DNA of 64,000 bases from Athripsodes cinereus. Taxonomy: Eukaryota; Arthropoda; Insecta; Trichoptera; Leptoceridae. The translations under genes and the position numbers were made by a program. The DNA lies in the NCBI GenBank assembly GCA_947579605.1, contig OX388312.1, forward strand, positions 28,481,313 through 28,545,312. Direction: 5' to 3'. Every line of letters starts with the position of its first letter. Positions within the stretch are counted from its first letter, which is position 1. Positions 22,362-33,812 of this stretch are shown one piece after another. The notes below the pieces were generated by a model. The model did not search any database and had not been told where the DNA came from. It worked only from the letters and a program-made list of their open reading frames with translations.

Positions 22362-23585
22362 CACTGTCAATTTTCACTTTTATATTTTGTTAGTCTCAGA
22401 GGCGTTTCAAGTACCTAATAATTGGTAATGATAGCGGATGAATTTTTCACTGTCGTACAAGTAGGGTTTGTTAGCTTTGTTTATCTTGTCCAGCATGTTG
22501 GTAGGAGTTTTTCCTGAGCGTAAAGTTCTACTTACAGATATTTTGAGAACACAGAACTCAGAAAATTATTGAGGTGACGTATTATTCAGAGCTTTGTAGA
22601 CTATTAAGCACAGTTCGTGTTGGGCCCTTTCACCCACTCTTAATCAATTCAACCTTTCAGCAAAGGTGTGATGTGACAACCTTTCGCAAATATCTTTCAA
22701 ATACCACCAATTACATTTTTAGGATATAAATAGTTATCGATAAGAAATGTGTATCTTCCCCTTATCCCAGTTATATCAGGAACCCATTGCGCCTAGATAC
22801 GTCTATAAGAAACCTCTATCTATTAATAGATCTTAGACTTCTGACAACACCAAATAATTCAAGTCTTACATTATACACGATTAACACCTGCTGCTCTTGG
22901 TTGGTTTTCAAACTAATACGATAACATTAGGCCCTCTCCCAGAACTTTCAAAGATAAAAGACTTAGTGGACCAGCAATCGTATTTGCGATTGCTCTATCT
23001 TTACCTGTACCAGTTTCATTTTGAAGCAAATATGTAACATGGAAACACTATTCATGCTGTATATACTACACATCTAGTGATAATAATACGACTTCATATT
23101 ATATTTTGATATTATTAGCAACAATATTCTCTGTATGATACGCCGTGTTTGTTTGTATTTTGTATGTGGCGCATTGCGGCTGACTTCCAAACGTATTACC
23201 TGCAAATTTGGAACAGGTAATTTTCTCCATCACCTAGGTAAACATCTGATGGAACTATTATATTCTCTTTACGATAGAATTCGGGATCGGTAGGTACCTG
23301 ATCTATTAAAATCATATTATATCAATGTTCATTTTATTTTTTGTCCTCTTTTCGCTTCTCTCGATAGCAAAAGGTGAAAGCAGGCTTGCTTTCTTCATTC
23401 ATACCTGTTATGCGCCAATTGAGTCACCTCCTAGCATGACATCGATATTCCTAATGACGATGATGATGATTTCAAGTAGGAAATTCAACTTCGAATATTT
23501 TTTATTGAAATACTGGTAAACATATTAAATATATTTATTTATTTATTCGGATTATAAAACATCTATATACTATCTACCTATCTAT
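22362..23585. other. Non-coding stretch
   Basis: No exon or recognised repeat found on either strand. Confidence 0.4.
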
Positions 23586-23720
23586 ATACCATCACGGCAT
23601 ATCCCACACGTAGGGTAACCAGCAGATCAGGCATGTAATAAACATGCAAGCTCTCCTCTCCGTGCTAACAAAAATAAGACATTCAGGATGGGTGGCAAAT
23701 CTCATCGCTGAATTTAAGAT
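23586..23720 (+). repeat. Repeat S copy
   Basis: TATACCATCACGGCATATCC, CACACGTAGGGTAACCAGCA, TGTAATAAACATGCAAG, GACATTCAGGATGGGTGGCA and CTCATCGCTGAATTTAAGAT are all in order; a well-preserved copy. Confidence 0.7.
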
Positions 23721-24216
23721 GTAATGGTACAATGTTCCTCCAAATTCTGTTGTTCCATTTTCCGTGACGCACAACCAAAACACAACTTCACTAGCAGCAG
23801 TCCCAAAAATCTTATAGTTAACGGAATGAGTTGAAACTCGCACTGAGGTATGGGAGGATATTGCTTCACGTGCTCTATCAAGGACAACAGCGCAGCATTC
23901 CCAGATCGCTTGCAGTGTCTCATTACTTTTCTGCCGCACCTTGTATATGTATTTAAACGTAGAATTTATAAAATTTATTCAATAATAATGTAGGTACAGT
24001 AAACATTTCACAATTCACATTCTAATGACATAAATAATAAATCTCTATTGTACATTTTTCCATGGTACAAATGGTGGGTTTATAAGGCAATTTCTAAATC
24101 CAACCAGTTTAATCGTTTGCTTCAGGTTACAGTATAAATCGCTTTACATGGCAGAGCTTTCATCGAGATGGACAATATTGTCAAACAATCTGTTAACACA
24201 ATAATTTAATAAAGTT
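23721..24216. other. Non-coding stretch
   Basis: No recognised exon. The minus-strand frame here begins in repeat S and has no domain. Confidence 0.4.
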
Positions 24217-24227
24217 ATTCATACTTT

Positions 24228-24567
24228 GATGCTGTGCGTACATACAAATGATGCTGTGCGCCGGCGCACCCAGCAGAGACCTGTAATCTCCGTAATACAA
24301 GAGAGACGATGGTCCTGGCTGGGACATGTTTTGAGAATGCCCAATGATAGTTGGCCAAAAAGAGCACTGTTCTTCCGTCCGCAGGGGTTCCGTAGGCCCG
24401 GGCGTCCCTCTTTCACAATACACCGTTTCACAATACAACGATATCAGAGCGCAAGGAATGTCGTGGGAAGAGGTGACGCAATTGGCACAGAGACGCTCTG
24501 AATGGAGGAGGCTGGTTTCTGCCCTGTGCTCCCGAGAGGAGCGTTGAGGGCGATGATGATGATGATG
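24228..24567 (+). mobile_element. RTE-like LINE 'family A', 5'-truncated, 11-bp target duplication
   Basis: Flanked by ATTCATACTTT at 24217-24227 and 24568-24578. The plus strand encodes the polymerase C-terminus: RRRTQQRPVISVIQERRW, SWLGHVLRMPNDSWPKRALF and FRPQGFRRPGRPSFTIH, then after a small frame change DIRAQGMSWEEVTQLAQ and RRSEWRRLVSALCSREER with stop. It ends in (GAT)n directly at the right duplication. The trinucleotide tail and G-H-V-R-M / GRP / EWRR layout fit RTE-type LINEs. Unlike the sister copies it has a local duplication of a TTTCACAATAC word and a stuttered 5' junction. Confidence 0.85.
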
Positions 24568-24644
24568 ATTCATACTTTCAAATGGTAGACTTAACGCTCT
24601 TTTACAATCAACGAAAATACGATAAATAGAAATAATAAACAAAT

Positions 24645-24757
24645 TAATTAAACTTTATTGATATCCAAATATGAAGTATACAAGTACATTTCTACAGAGA
24701 ACCAAATGGCGGGCTTATCGCATATGCGATTTCTTCCAGCCAACCCACTAAAAAAAG
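24645..24757 (-). mobile_element. LINE 3' tail with hairpin
   Basis: The minus strand reads GGGTTGGCTGGAAGAAATCG, CATATGCGATAAGCCCGCC. The stem is ATCGC/GCGAT, as in the other hairpin tails. The end abuts AACTTTATTGATATCC. Confidence 0.6.
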
Positions 24758-25190
24758 AATAATCTTTACTAATATAATAAAGAGGAAAGATTTGATTGTT
24801 TGCATTGAATAGGCTCCGAAACTACTGAAAAATTTGAAAAATTATTTCATTATTGCGAAGCTACAGTATCCCCGGGTGACAAAGGCTATATTATATTTTC
24901 AAAAAAATTAGGGGTCCTTACTAAAACTATTTTTTTAAATACCTATCTACCCGTGCGAAGCTGGTGCGGACCGCTTATAATAAATAAAAATGAAAAATAC
25001 ATTATATACATCACTCAGTTTTGAAATTATTGTAACATGGTACAAAGCTTATTATAATAAACCTCTCTGAGATCTCATTGGCTATCAGCTGTAATTATCC
25101 CAGCAAGAATTCGGGCCCTTGAGATGGATGCTCCATTAAACGGCGCCGAATAAATCATCCAACATTCATACATAGTACAAGATTTGTTTT
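24758..25190. other. Non-coding stretch
   Basis: Contains CGGGTGACAAAGGCTATA-type sequence that may be an old element, but no family was recognised. Confidence 0.3.
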
Positions 25191-25194
25191 TATC

Positions 25195-25560
25195 GTAAAT
25201 AATTTTATTTTATTTTATTGTAACAGAGTCATACAGCTTATTTCACAATATAATACAACAACAATAAACATTTATAACACGTAAACCAATCAAGACTCTA
25301 CACAGTAAGTAAAAAACAACAAACAAAATTAGTGTTAGTACAAACATCATATAAAATTACGGCAACAGAAACATGTAGGGTACACAAATGGCAAATCGAT
25401 AAATTACAAATTCATGAAAATTAAATAATGAAATAAAAATTATCGCATCTTCAGAAGCTTGATAGCCCGTTGTGCATCTTGGATTCTTTTAGCAATCTAT
25501 CCAACCATCTGAGTTATGGTCTACTGGCATTGTATGTAACTGACGGTCCTTTAAATTTTA
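25195..25560 (-). mobile_element. Probable LINE 3' end (minus strand)
   Basis: On the minus strand a short frame ends RIQDAQRAIKLLKMR-stop, followed by about 240 bp of AT-rich 3'UTR and a TAAAATAAAATAAAATTA tail. The A-rich pentanucleotide tail and terminal basic frame suggest a LINE, but no catalytic motif is present. Confidence 0.4.
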
Positions 25561-26429
25561 CTGTAGAAAATATCATTGAGAAACTATAAAATCATTATAT
25601 TCGAACGTCAATTAGACAATCCGAAAATAGCGGTGTCACACCCATGATATCAATACATGTTTTCAAATTTTAAGTGTTATATTTATTAATTAATTTATTT
25701 AATCTTGTTTTGTATTTTTTTGGAACTTCGATGAAACAATATAATATTATGTTATTTAGCTAAAAGATAAAATATTCCCAAAACACTAACTAAAAAAATC
25801 GTAGTTGATCATTTTCATAAAATAATGTGCTCTACGGCAAAGTGTCTATTTCATTTCATAATATCCATATCTTGTTTACTATAAATTGGAACATTTTTGT
25901 GCACATCATTGAATGAATTGAAATTTAATTCTAGTTTTAGTTTTTCTCCCTCATTCAATATTAGCACGTGTCCATTACACTCTGAAAACGTTCTTCCGAT
26001 TGTGGAATGTATTCATTTCACTCCCCCGATGGCAATATGTGCAAAGAGCCATTACCTGCTATATGTCACATTACATTAGCTCTATTTCCACGTGCACACT
26101 TTTACAGCGAGCTCCCTCACTTCGTTTAAAAGACGTGTAACGCGGAAACACCAAAGGCATCCTTCAGAAGTGACATTTTAACAAAGCCACGATTCAGTGT
26201 TATCTCATACGCTTGAAGGATCCTTTTTTACTCTACAACTTTATTCAATTCTGAAAAGTTTGTGTCCTAGGGTGACTAGCTTACGGTTCATCCAGGGAAT
26301 ATCTAGATGTAAAACATTGGTCTGAATAAATGGAAAAGGGGTTTGGTGTAAAAATGTAGAATCATATTTAAGTATATCTTAAAGGGGGTGGTTTGTATCG
26401 TAACGACTTTTCTGCGGGCGTTAAGAGAA
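25561..26429. other. Non-coding stretch left of the CpG-rich island
   Basis: No recognised repeat or exon. Confidence 0.4.
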
Positions 26430-26900
26430 CTTGTTTATAAATTAGCTTGGGGGTGCATGCGCGGTAGTCGGCTGTTGGGGTGCGTGCGCAGCGTGGCTGA
26501 TCGATCGTCGCGGGGCGCGGGTTCCCGGGCTTGAAGCGCGCCACGCCCACTCTGCTCGCACCTGCCGCTGCCCCCACCACAAGCCGCACACACACGCCGC
26601 CCCTCCTCCTCTCGCTCCACAAACCTCTGTGGCACTCCCAGATTCACCCGTCACACGCGCGCCGCATTCCCAATCGGAATTTTCTACAAATTTGAAAGCC
26701 CGCAATGGGCGATATTCCGTAATGAGCGCATAGCGCAATGCATTATGTTACACATACATTTCCTTCGCGACCACCAAAGTGACTTTTCTCTGTACCTCCA
26801 CCAGCTAGCCAACTGATCTGTCTGATATCCACACGGACACAGCCACAGCTATACCGCCCGTACCATCGCGATACAGTGACAGACGCAGTGAACAAACTAT
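26430..26900 (+). promoter_or_regulatory. CpG-rich island, candidate turtle promoter and 5' leader
   Basis: This is the only long GC/CpG-rich block in the window: GCGCG and CGCGG words at 26455-26525, CCGCCCCTCCTCC at about 26599 and ACGCGCGCCGC at 26656. It has no transposon similarity and is followed by AT-rich, repeat-free sequence with possible splice donors (GTACGT at 27069 and 27439). The acceptor before the turtle start exon requires a non-coding exon somewhere upstream, and this is the best candidate on the plus strand. The link to turtle, 16 kb away, and the strand are inferences; another gene or a minus-strand transcript could own this promoter. Confidence 0.35.
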
Positions 26901-28253
26901 TTTTGACAGGTTTTTAAAACACAATTTTTACCAAATCGACAAAGCAATAATTTTATATGTAATCAGTGCCAAAAGTGTCTAAAATAGTATAAAATTAACA
27001 TAATCAACCCAGTGCAACGTCACAATTAATTCTAAAGCAAATATCGAATAGCGAGATTGTAGAATATAGTACGTGTTTTATGATATTAACGAAAAATTCA
27101 ATAACAATTTACACAGTAAGAAATTCAACAGTAAACACGGGTCCTAAACTAAATACATTCAATACCTCTGTTACTAATATACAAAGAACTAGACGAAACT
27201 AAATATCAAATAAAAAATAATAATACTAGGAAATTAGAAAACAATTCTGTTTTTATACCACACATGTGCAAAGTGATATCAATAAGTCAATTATATATAA
27301 CAAAATCGTTGTGATTGTGTTGTATATTTGTGTTTTAATTATAATAATATACCTAAATTTGAATAATTTGATTACTTCATCAAGTTTTCTAATACTTCTA
27401 ACACATCAGTTACTGACAGATGCCATTGGGAGCCATAAGTACGTCTAGCGATCGTTTGCTATTATGAAAATATTATTATGAATAAATCTCGCATCTTTAG
27501 AAGTTGGAGAGTGTAACATGAACTTTTTAGTTTTATTTAATAAAATATCGATTGAAAAAAGCTGAAAATTACTTTTGGAACTGAGGTATGTATACATGTA
27601 AACCTGGTTTTATAACTAAAAATAACATTATCACAATATGTACTATGTATATCATTATATTTTTTCTTTTGCCCCGAATGTTATCCTTGATAGAGCGCAT
27701 GAATTTTAGAGAGATGATAGCCCACCATTTCATATTATTTTGTTTATGTATACGTTTATCACCATAATACATTTATAAGGTTATCACTAAGTTAATTATT
27801 TCTTTTTCTTAAGAGACGTAGACACTATATCTTTTAGGAAAATAGGTGCCAATTGTATAGAAATCAGCCACAGAAGTTGCGTCAATCAGGCGCTAACTCA
27901 TATCACTGATAACACGCTACTTTAATATATCCCTACCTATTTTAGTTATTATTTTTTTAGAAACATTTGCTCTTAAACTTCATGCACTTGCTTATTTATT
28001 ACTGCTTTCAGTTTTAATTAAAATGTTGATTTGATATTAGGCTGTATTTAAAATAATCATAATAATCGCTTTGCAAGAAAACCTTTAAATTTGAAACATG
28101 AATTTTCTTAATATTTCAGCTATGTTATGCAGCTTTAGTAGTTTGTATAAATATAATTGTATATATAATAAATCGGTTATTAAGATTTCCGAATCAATCG
28201 CCTCATGGATTCAATTTTTGAATCAGAATATATTTGCATAAATAGATTAATAT
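26901..28253. other. Repeat-poor AT-rich stretch after the CpG-rich island
   Basis: Unusually free of the repeat families that fill the rest of the window. It may contain the remainder of a first non-coding exon and intron start. No coding exon recognised. Confidence 0.4.
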
Positions 28254-28309
28254 TTTAACAGATTCTAAGATCACAATCTATTTAGATTGTGATCTTAGAA
28301 TCTGTTAAA
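28254..28309. repeat. Perfect 27-bp-arm palindrome
   Basis: TTTAACAGATTCTAAGATCA and CAATCTA (28254-28280) are followed by TT and the exact reverse complement (28283-28309). No mismatches. This gives a hairpin on either strand and is too short to be a standard MITE. Confidence 0.9.
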
Positions 28310-28913
28310 CCTGTTTTTTCAAAAGTCTAAATATCATATTTTTTCTATGTGTTACTTATATCAGAAAAGTTTCACGGCTTTTACCACGTGCCTCACCAGA
28401 CGATTTTCGATAGAACCTTCAATCTTAAATATTATATAACGCTTAATTAACTGTATATTTTTTCCCACAGTTTGAAATATTTAAATTAGTTTATTCATTA
28501 TTAATTTACTTATTTGTTTTCTCTTTTATTGTTAGCTAGCAATAAAAATTTTTAAACAAAAAAAAAATCCTTTAAGCTAGGGTAATCTATCCTGGATATT
28601 GCGTGTTTTTGATAACAAGATGTCGACTGTTTATTTTATATACCAGAATAGTCAACAGAATGAGAAAAAGTCGATTGAAATGATATTTTAATTCTTCAAG
28701 ATACCCAATGGCTTAAACAGTATCCTTTTACTATACATAATTTTCATGGCAATGTCATTAGGTTTACAGGTCTCTCAATAATCCTCCTTCTCAATGTTTA
28801 GTTATGCTATAAAAAATTGTATGAAACTACGTTGGTCTATTAACACAAAATGTCTAAAGAATCAAAAAAGTCGAATTCTCTCCGTATTTTCGAGTAGAAA
28901 GTTACAGATGACT
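28310..28913. other. Non-coding stretch
   Basis: AT-rich; no recognised feature. Confidence 0.4.
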
Positions 28914-28923
28914 AAATGAGAAT

Positions 28924-29296
28924 GAGTGTCTTAGAAGGATTTTGGATGTCAAATGGTATGAACATGTTACAATAATGATGCTGTGCGCCGGCGCACCCAG
29001 CAGAGACCTGTAATCTCCGTAATACAGGAGAGACGATGGTCCTGGCTGGGACATGTTTTGAGAATGCCTAATGATAGTTGGCCAAAAAGAGCACTGTTCT
29101 TCCGTCCGCAGGGGTTCCGTCGGCCCGGGCGTCCCTCTTTCACAATACACCGTTCCTATGACAACGATATCAGAGCGCAAGGAATGTCGTGGAAAGAGGT
29201 GACGCGATTGGTACAGAGACGCTCTGAATGGAGGAGGCTGGTTTCTGCCCTGTGCTCCCAAGAGGAGCGTTGAGGGCGATGATGATGATGATGATG
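28924..29296 (+). mobile_element. RTE-like LINE 'family A', 5'-truncated, 10-bp target duplication
   Basis: Flanked by AAATGAGAAT at 28914-28923 and 29297-29306. It starts inside the segment for CLRRILDVKWYEHVT, carries a small disruption after GTTACAA, then reads on as RRRTQQRPVISVIQERRW to QRRSEWRRLVSALCSQEER with stop, and ends in (GAT)n. It is nearly identical to the copies at 24228, 34856 and 44617, implying recent activity. Confidence 0.88.
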
Positions 29297-29306
29297 AAAT
29301 GAGAAT

Positions 29307-29917
29307 TTCAAATTATAAATCAATAGGTAATACTTCAGGCAATTTTCCTAATAAAATATATTGGTATTTCAAAAAACACTTAATACATTAAGCGTTTCTC
29401 AATATCTTCGTATCGTCATGTATTTATTATTAAGCGATTTCTTTCGGCGTAAAGATTTAAAGAGTCATTTCTCAAAACAGCAAATCCCTTTTATATCTCC
29501 CTTATTTTGCTAATGCGGAGCATCGATCTATCTTATGAGATAATAATATCGATGTACATACCTTATTTGATAATAACAATAATAATAATAACAACATCGA
29601 TGATGCTTCTGTCATATAAATAATAATGTATTATCTCAGACTGTCATTATGATGACTAGTAGGTATATGTAGCGTCGTATTTCCAAATAAAGCCACTAAT
29701 ACGGAGGTTCTTATACTTTTTATATACACATGACTTATATGACTAAAATACTGGAGAAATATATTTATATCACGATCTTATTTTTAAGAAAATGAGTGGA
29801 TGCAAGTTGAATGTTGTGGATGATTGATGAAAAAACACCGAAGAAATCGCATTCGTCTGAAAAGAAAGGTCTAAGAAAGCTCGGATATCTGAGAACGACG
29901 GAACATGACTTATTCTT
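29307..29917. other. Non-coding stretch
   Basis: An (AAT)n-like run at about 29573-29590; nothing else. Confidence 0.4.
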
Positions 29918-30103
29918 TAACATAGTAATAAACATTTGTATAGAAAACCCATTCCTCATGTGTGTTAACATAGTAATAAACACTTGCATAGAAAACCCAT
30001 TCCTCATGACGTTAACATAGTAATGAACACTTGCATAGAAAACCCATTCCTCATGTGTGTTAACATAGTAATAAACACTTGCATAGAAGACCCATTCCGT
30101 ATG
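29918..30103. repeat. Tandem array, 47-48-bp unit, 4 copies
   Basis: TAACATAGTAATAAACA begins each unit at 29918, 29966, 30013 and 30061, followed by TTGCATAGAAAACCCATTCC. Units differ at a few bases and by one indel. Long open frames across it on both strands are products of the repetition. Confidence 0.9.
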
Positions 30104-30589
30104 TTCCATATATCCATGTGTTCCCAGAAAATATTGAAAAATACTAGATATATGTAACTTTATATACTTACTGTTTGTCTTCTGATAACAGAAAAATGTC
30201 ATAGGGGTTTAGGCCCAAATCAATGGAGCATTAACTCCAAGACAATGTATTACATACTTCCAGTAATCTCTACAATTGCGGTTAAAAAGGCCTTAAATAT
30301 TGGAATCCCCGAATATTCAATTTAATGTTAGAAAGAACCAGATTAAAACCTATGTCTGGAATGTCATCCTATAAGGTAGAGAGACGTGGACCATTGGCAA
30401 GAGTAAGAGCGGACCTTTGAAATGTTGTGCTACAGCTCATGTTGGAGGTTTATTGGTCGAAACATGTCAAACATGATAAGGTTTTGAACAGGGCTGGCGA
30501 AAGAAAGTTAAATTTAAAGGTTATTAATTAGCTTAATGAGGTTAGCCTTAAAGCATTTAAAAGGTTAGCCAATAATGAGAAAACAGGAT
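30104..30589. other. Probable upstream part of a decayed retroelement
   Basis: Sequence is continuous with the LINE-like frame that follows but is broken by many stops; no motif recognised. Confidence 0.3.
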
Positions 30590-30791
30590 AGACCATAATA
30601 TGAGGCACTTAGGCTTGTTCATTACCATTGCGGAGGTCATGACGAAAACCAGAAATTATGCAGGCCGACCAAGACACGCCTATATGGATCAAATGGTAGA
30701 TGACATACGTAAAATTGAAAAGTCTAGCAGGAAACTGGGAAGTATAGAAAGAAAAATTAAGTTTGTTGCAGACCTTTCGAATGGGTTGTAA
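30590..30791 (+). mobile_element. RTE-like LINE C-terminal remnant
   Basis: The frame reads NYAGRPRHAYMDQMVDDIRK, then EKSSRKLGSIERKIKFVADL and a stop. The GRPR-x-x-Y-x-D-Q-M block followed by a basic helix is the layout seen at the C-terminus of RTE-type polymerases. It is a different family from the (GAT)n copies. Confidence 0.5.
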
Positions 30792-30831
30792 CTCACTTTG
30801 TATAGTTATCTCTAGAATTTAGTTTGGGCCG

Positions 30832-30969
30832 TAGACAAAACGTACTTAGCGATCGACTACTGGCGAACTTTTCGACAATCTACCTACATGTACCGTACAA
30901 TTATGCGTTATTGTTGCAATTATTGACGAAAATTCGTTTGTAGTCGATCGCCAAGTGTGTGTTTGTCTA
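30832..30969. mobile_element. Palindromic MITE ('CTAGACAAA' family), second copy
   Basis: TAGACAAAACGTACTTAGCG and GATCGACTAC on the left match, inverted, CTAGACAAACACACACTTGG with CGATCGACTACAAACGAA on the right. The right end is better preserved and agrees with 14330-14450. Confidence 0.65.
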
Positions 30970-31952
30970 GGGGGGACGAGATAACTGTTATAAAACAAAT
31001 CATAGGTAACCCTCAAATTCATTTCACACTAATTCATCAACTAGATTTTTTGGACCTTTCTTATGCTTCTCTTGTACTTTCATGATCTTTGCTCCAGAAT
31101 TTTAGGCATCTATTTGCCATCCTCTCTTTCAGAGATTTTTCGACGATTTTTCAAGATAATTTGTATTATCATACATTCATGTTTGATTATTTTATCAAAA
31201 TCCACGTAACCCAATTTGTAAACCTGGAAGTAGGTATGTTTCAGAATGTATGAAAGGGCAGTCAGTTAGTGTTACAAAATACTCGGTACGTTACAAATCC
31301 ACGAGGCATGATTATTATTATTACTGTGATATACTGCTTTCCTCACATCCAGTTCATATTATCTTCTACTGCTCTTATTATGTTTCCTTCACCTAATCTC
31401 TTCATCATATTATGATCAATTCTCCTCCATTCTGAGCCGCACATCCTTATCTTACACTCTTCTTTCTTTTTCTTTTTCACATCCATTTATATCTATTTTT
31501 ATAACCCTGTTTTTAGTATCAATACTGGTTGTTTCTAGGATGCTAATAATTTAGTCAGTCTTAAACTTTTGACGAATGGAATATTTTGTTAAAGTTTTCG
31601 ATCATGTTTTACCATAATTTATTATGAATCAAATTCTCAAAAACGACTGCGTATTCTTAAGTCACAGAAATTGACATGTATGCATCAGGAACAAAAGACG
31701 GACGGCATGAATCTAGAGGAAGTATGCAGGGATAGAATAATCGAAATAAATAAAACAAATGTTTTATTCTACTATTTGATTTATTTACGAGAGAGACGTT
31801 TTTCGTCTTGTTAGGACAGTGTCAATCTGATTTAAAAATATACGAATATTTTCATATATATTAAAAAATATTAGTTTACAATAACAATGAAAAGAAATTA
31901 TAGTTTAATATTATAATGTTATTTATTTATTATACTTATTATTTATATTATA
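30970..31952. other. Non-coding stretch
   Basis: No exon recognised. A C/T-rich segment at about 31460-31485 and the GAGAGAGACGTTTTTCGTCT word at 31790 are noted. Confidence 0.4.
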
Positions 31953-32185
31953 CCATCACGGCACATCCCACAAGTGGGGTAGCCAGCAGATCAGCTGCAT
32001 GTAAGAAACATGCAAACCGTCCTCTGCGTGCCAATATAAGATCAAGACATTCAGGATGGGTGGCAAACCTCATCGCTGAATTTTAGATGTAAAATGTCTC
32101 AATTTTTCGAACACCTGCCTTTTACAGGACACTCGAAAACTTACGCAGAAGAGTGGGAGACCAATTCTTTACCGGGTGTTCCACG
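31953..32185 (+). repeat. Repeat S, near full-length copy
   Basis: The best plus-strand copy: ATACCATCACGGCACATCCC, ACAAGTGGGGTAGCCAGCAG, GACATTCAGGATGGGTGGCA, CCTCATCGCTGAATTTTAGA, ACACCTGCCTTTTACAGGAC, ACTCGAAAACTTACGCAGAA, GAGTGGGAGACCAATTC and GGTGTTCCACGG. Together with 13131-13360 it defines the unit at about 230 bp. Confidence 0.75.
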
Positions 32186-33189
32186 GGATAAATTATAATG
32201 TTATATATTATAATGTATGAACCAGAATTTAAATTCAAAAAAATCATTAGTGAATTCTTTGAATTCTAAGGTCATAGACGCGTTTACAAGTGATCAAAGA
32301 TAAAATATTCTGACTATTGCATCCGTGTCTATAAATTGAGTGTAATATTTTTAATTCATTTTAAATATAATTCTGTATCCAAATATTGTTCATCAATCAT
32401 TGACAGTAGATAACTTAATTGGTAATGTATATACAAATACAAAAAAAAAATGAATTTGACATGGCAATAACTGCTAATCTACTGACAACGTCAAAAATTT
32501 AATTTATCAGCGGCAAAAAACATCTCATCGAAACCATCAACTATGCTAACGAAAATCTTTACATTGAATAAACAAGCTAATTTAGCTTATTTTGAGAGAG
32601 TTTTAAAATAAATGTATTCTCAATGTTGTATGTTTTATCTTAAGTCACCCTCAACAAACCGAAGTTGGGGATAATACGCACCCCTCTATGATGAAATGTA
32701 CACGCTCGTCTTCTCAGTTCATCCCTGACGAACGGCCGCCATAAAAACGCAACGGGGTGGCCTCCTTCTACCCTCTGCTCCTACCCTTAGCTCCCTTGGG
32801 ACACTAACAGGGAATAATTTGCAAAAAGTATTCCCAAACGAATTTGGTATTTTGTACTACACAAAAAAATCCCTTAGGACATTTCAAAGAGATTTTTAAA
32901 TTCAATATTTTTTGTTGGAACCGCTGGATTTTATTTTTCGTGGTTCATGCAGCTTTCTGAGTTGAAAATTTAATTGCATTTCATTATGAATTTAAATATT
33001 TATTTCTAAAATGAAATTTGAGATTCAGAAGAAATTCCCTTTTACGTATTTTAAATATATTTATTTGTTAGCTCGTGATGTGATTACTAACTAATGTCAA
33101 AGAGAACTGTTTTTCACTGAGACATAAGCATTTTTGAATCGTTGAATATAAAATGAGAGTCTAAACATGACTCTTCGGAGTTCTTCTTC
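32186..33189. other. Non-coding stretch
   Basis: No exon. About 32690-32820 is less AT-rich than its surroundings but unrecognised. Confidence 0.4.
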
Positions 33190-33310
33190 TACTACTACTC
33201 TATAACAACATATCCCACAATTGGGAAGTCCTCTTCTTGTCAAAAAAAATAATAATACATGCATGATAGGTACCATACCTCATCGCTGAATTTAAGCTGT
33301 AAAAAGGTCT
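33190..33310 (+). repeat. Repeat S copy, diverged
   Basis: ACTCTATAACAACATATCCC, CACAATTGGG and ACCTCATCGCTGAATTTAAG are in repeat S order with an internal deletion. Confidence 0.5.
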
Positions 33311-33479
33311 TATTTTTTTTAAGACTACATGAAGTTCTTGGCAAAATATATGACGTTTTCGAGTGTCGTGTATATATTTATTTGTTAAATTATAATAATG
33401 ATATGGATATGGCGCCGTTTAATAATCCGTGACCATCTCAAGGGCGCCGGCTCAAAAGGACACTGAATAAGACTGATAA

Positions 33480-33615
33480 TATCTTCAATTCAGCGACGAG
33501 TTATGCCACATTCTGGATATCTTATCTTTTTATTAGCACATAGAAGGCAAACGCATATTTATTACATGCAGTTTTACTGCTGGCTACCTCACTTGTGGGA
33601 TATGCTCTGATGGAA
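33480..33615 (-). repeat. Repeat S copy
   Basis: ATCTTCAATTCAGCGACGAG, ACATTCTGGATATCTTA, TTATTACATGCAG and CTGGCTACCTCACTTGTGGG are the reverse complement of repeat S. Confidence 0.65.
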
Positions 33616-33721
33616 AAGATAGATAGGTAAGGGACTTTATCTGCTCATCATGACTTGTATATCACAGATACCGCTGTTTTTTTCCTGGAATATAAGCAGT
33701 TTTGATTAGTTGAATAAATAT

Positions 33722-33812
33722 AATAATAATAATAAGAAAACTTTATTGATCAGAAAAAAAATCATGAGCAATTGGCGAGCTTATTGCCTGGAGGCAATAT
33801 CTTTCAGCTAAC
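33722..33812 (-). mobile_element. LINE 3' tail with hairpin (ATTGCC/GGCAAT variant)
   Basis: The minus strand reads GGTTAGCTGAAAGATATTGC, CTCCAGGCAATAAGCTCGCC. The stem bases differ from the other copies on both sides (ATTGCC pairs GGCAAT), and an AATAATAATAATAAG run closes the left side. Confidence 0.6.

Noticed and set aside
24193..24642. Long minus-strand frames opposite the RTE-like LINE copies (also 28902, 35050, 44665)
   Set aside because: They repeat at every LINE copy and are antisense shadows of the conserved sense reading frame.
26368..26738. Overlapping 70-98-codon open frames on the minus strand in the GC-rich block
   Set aside because: All three frames stay open because stop codons are rare in CpG-rich DNA; compositions are Arg/Ala/Gly-rich with no domain, and the block looks like a promoter.
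29765..30202. 145-codon minus-strand frame with repeated peptide NGFSMQVFITM-like units
   Set aside because: The frame follows the 48-bp tandem array (a multiple of three) and has no start context or conserved domain.
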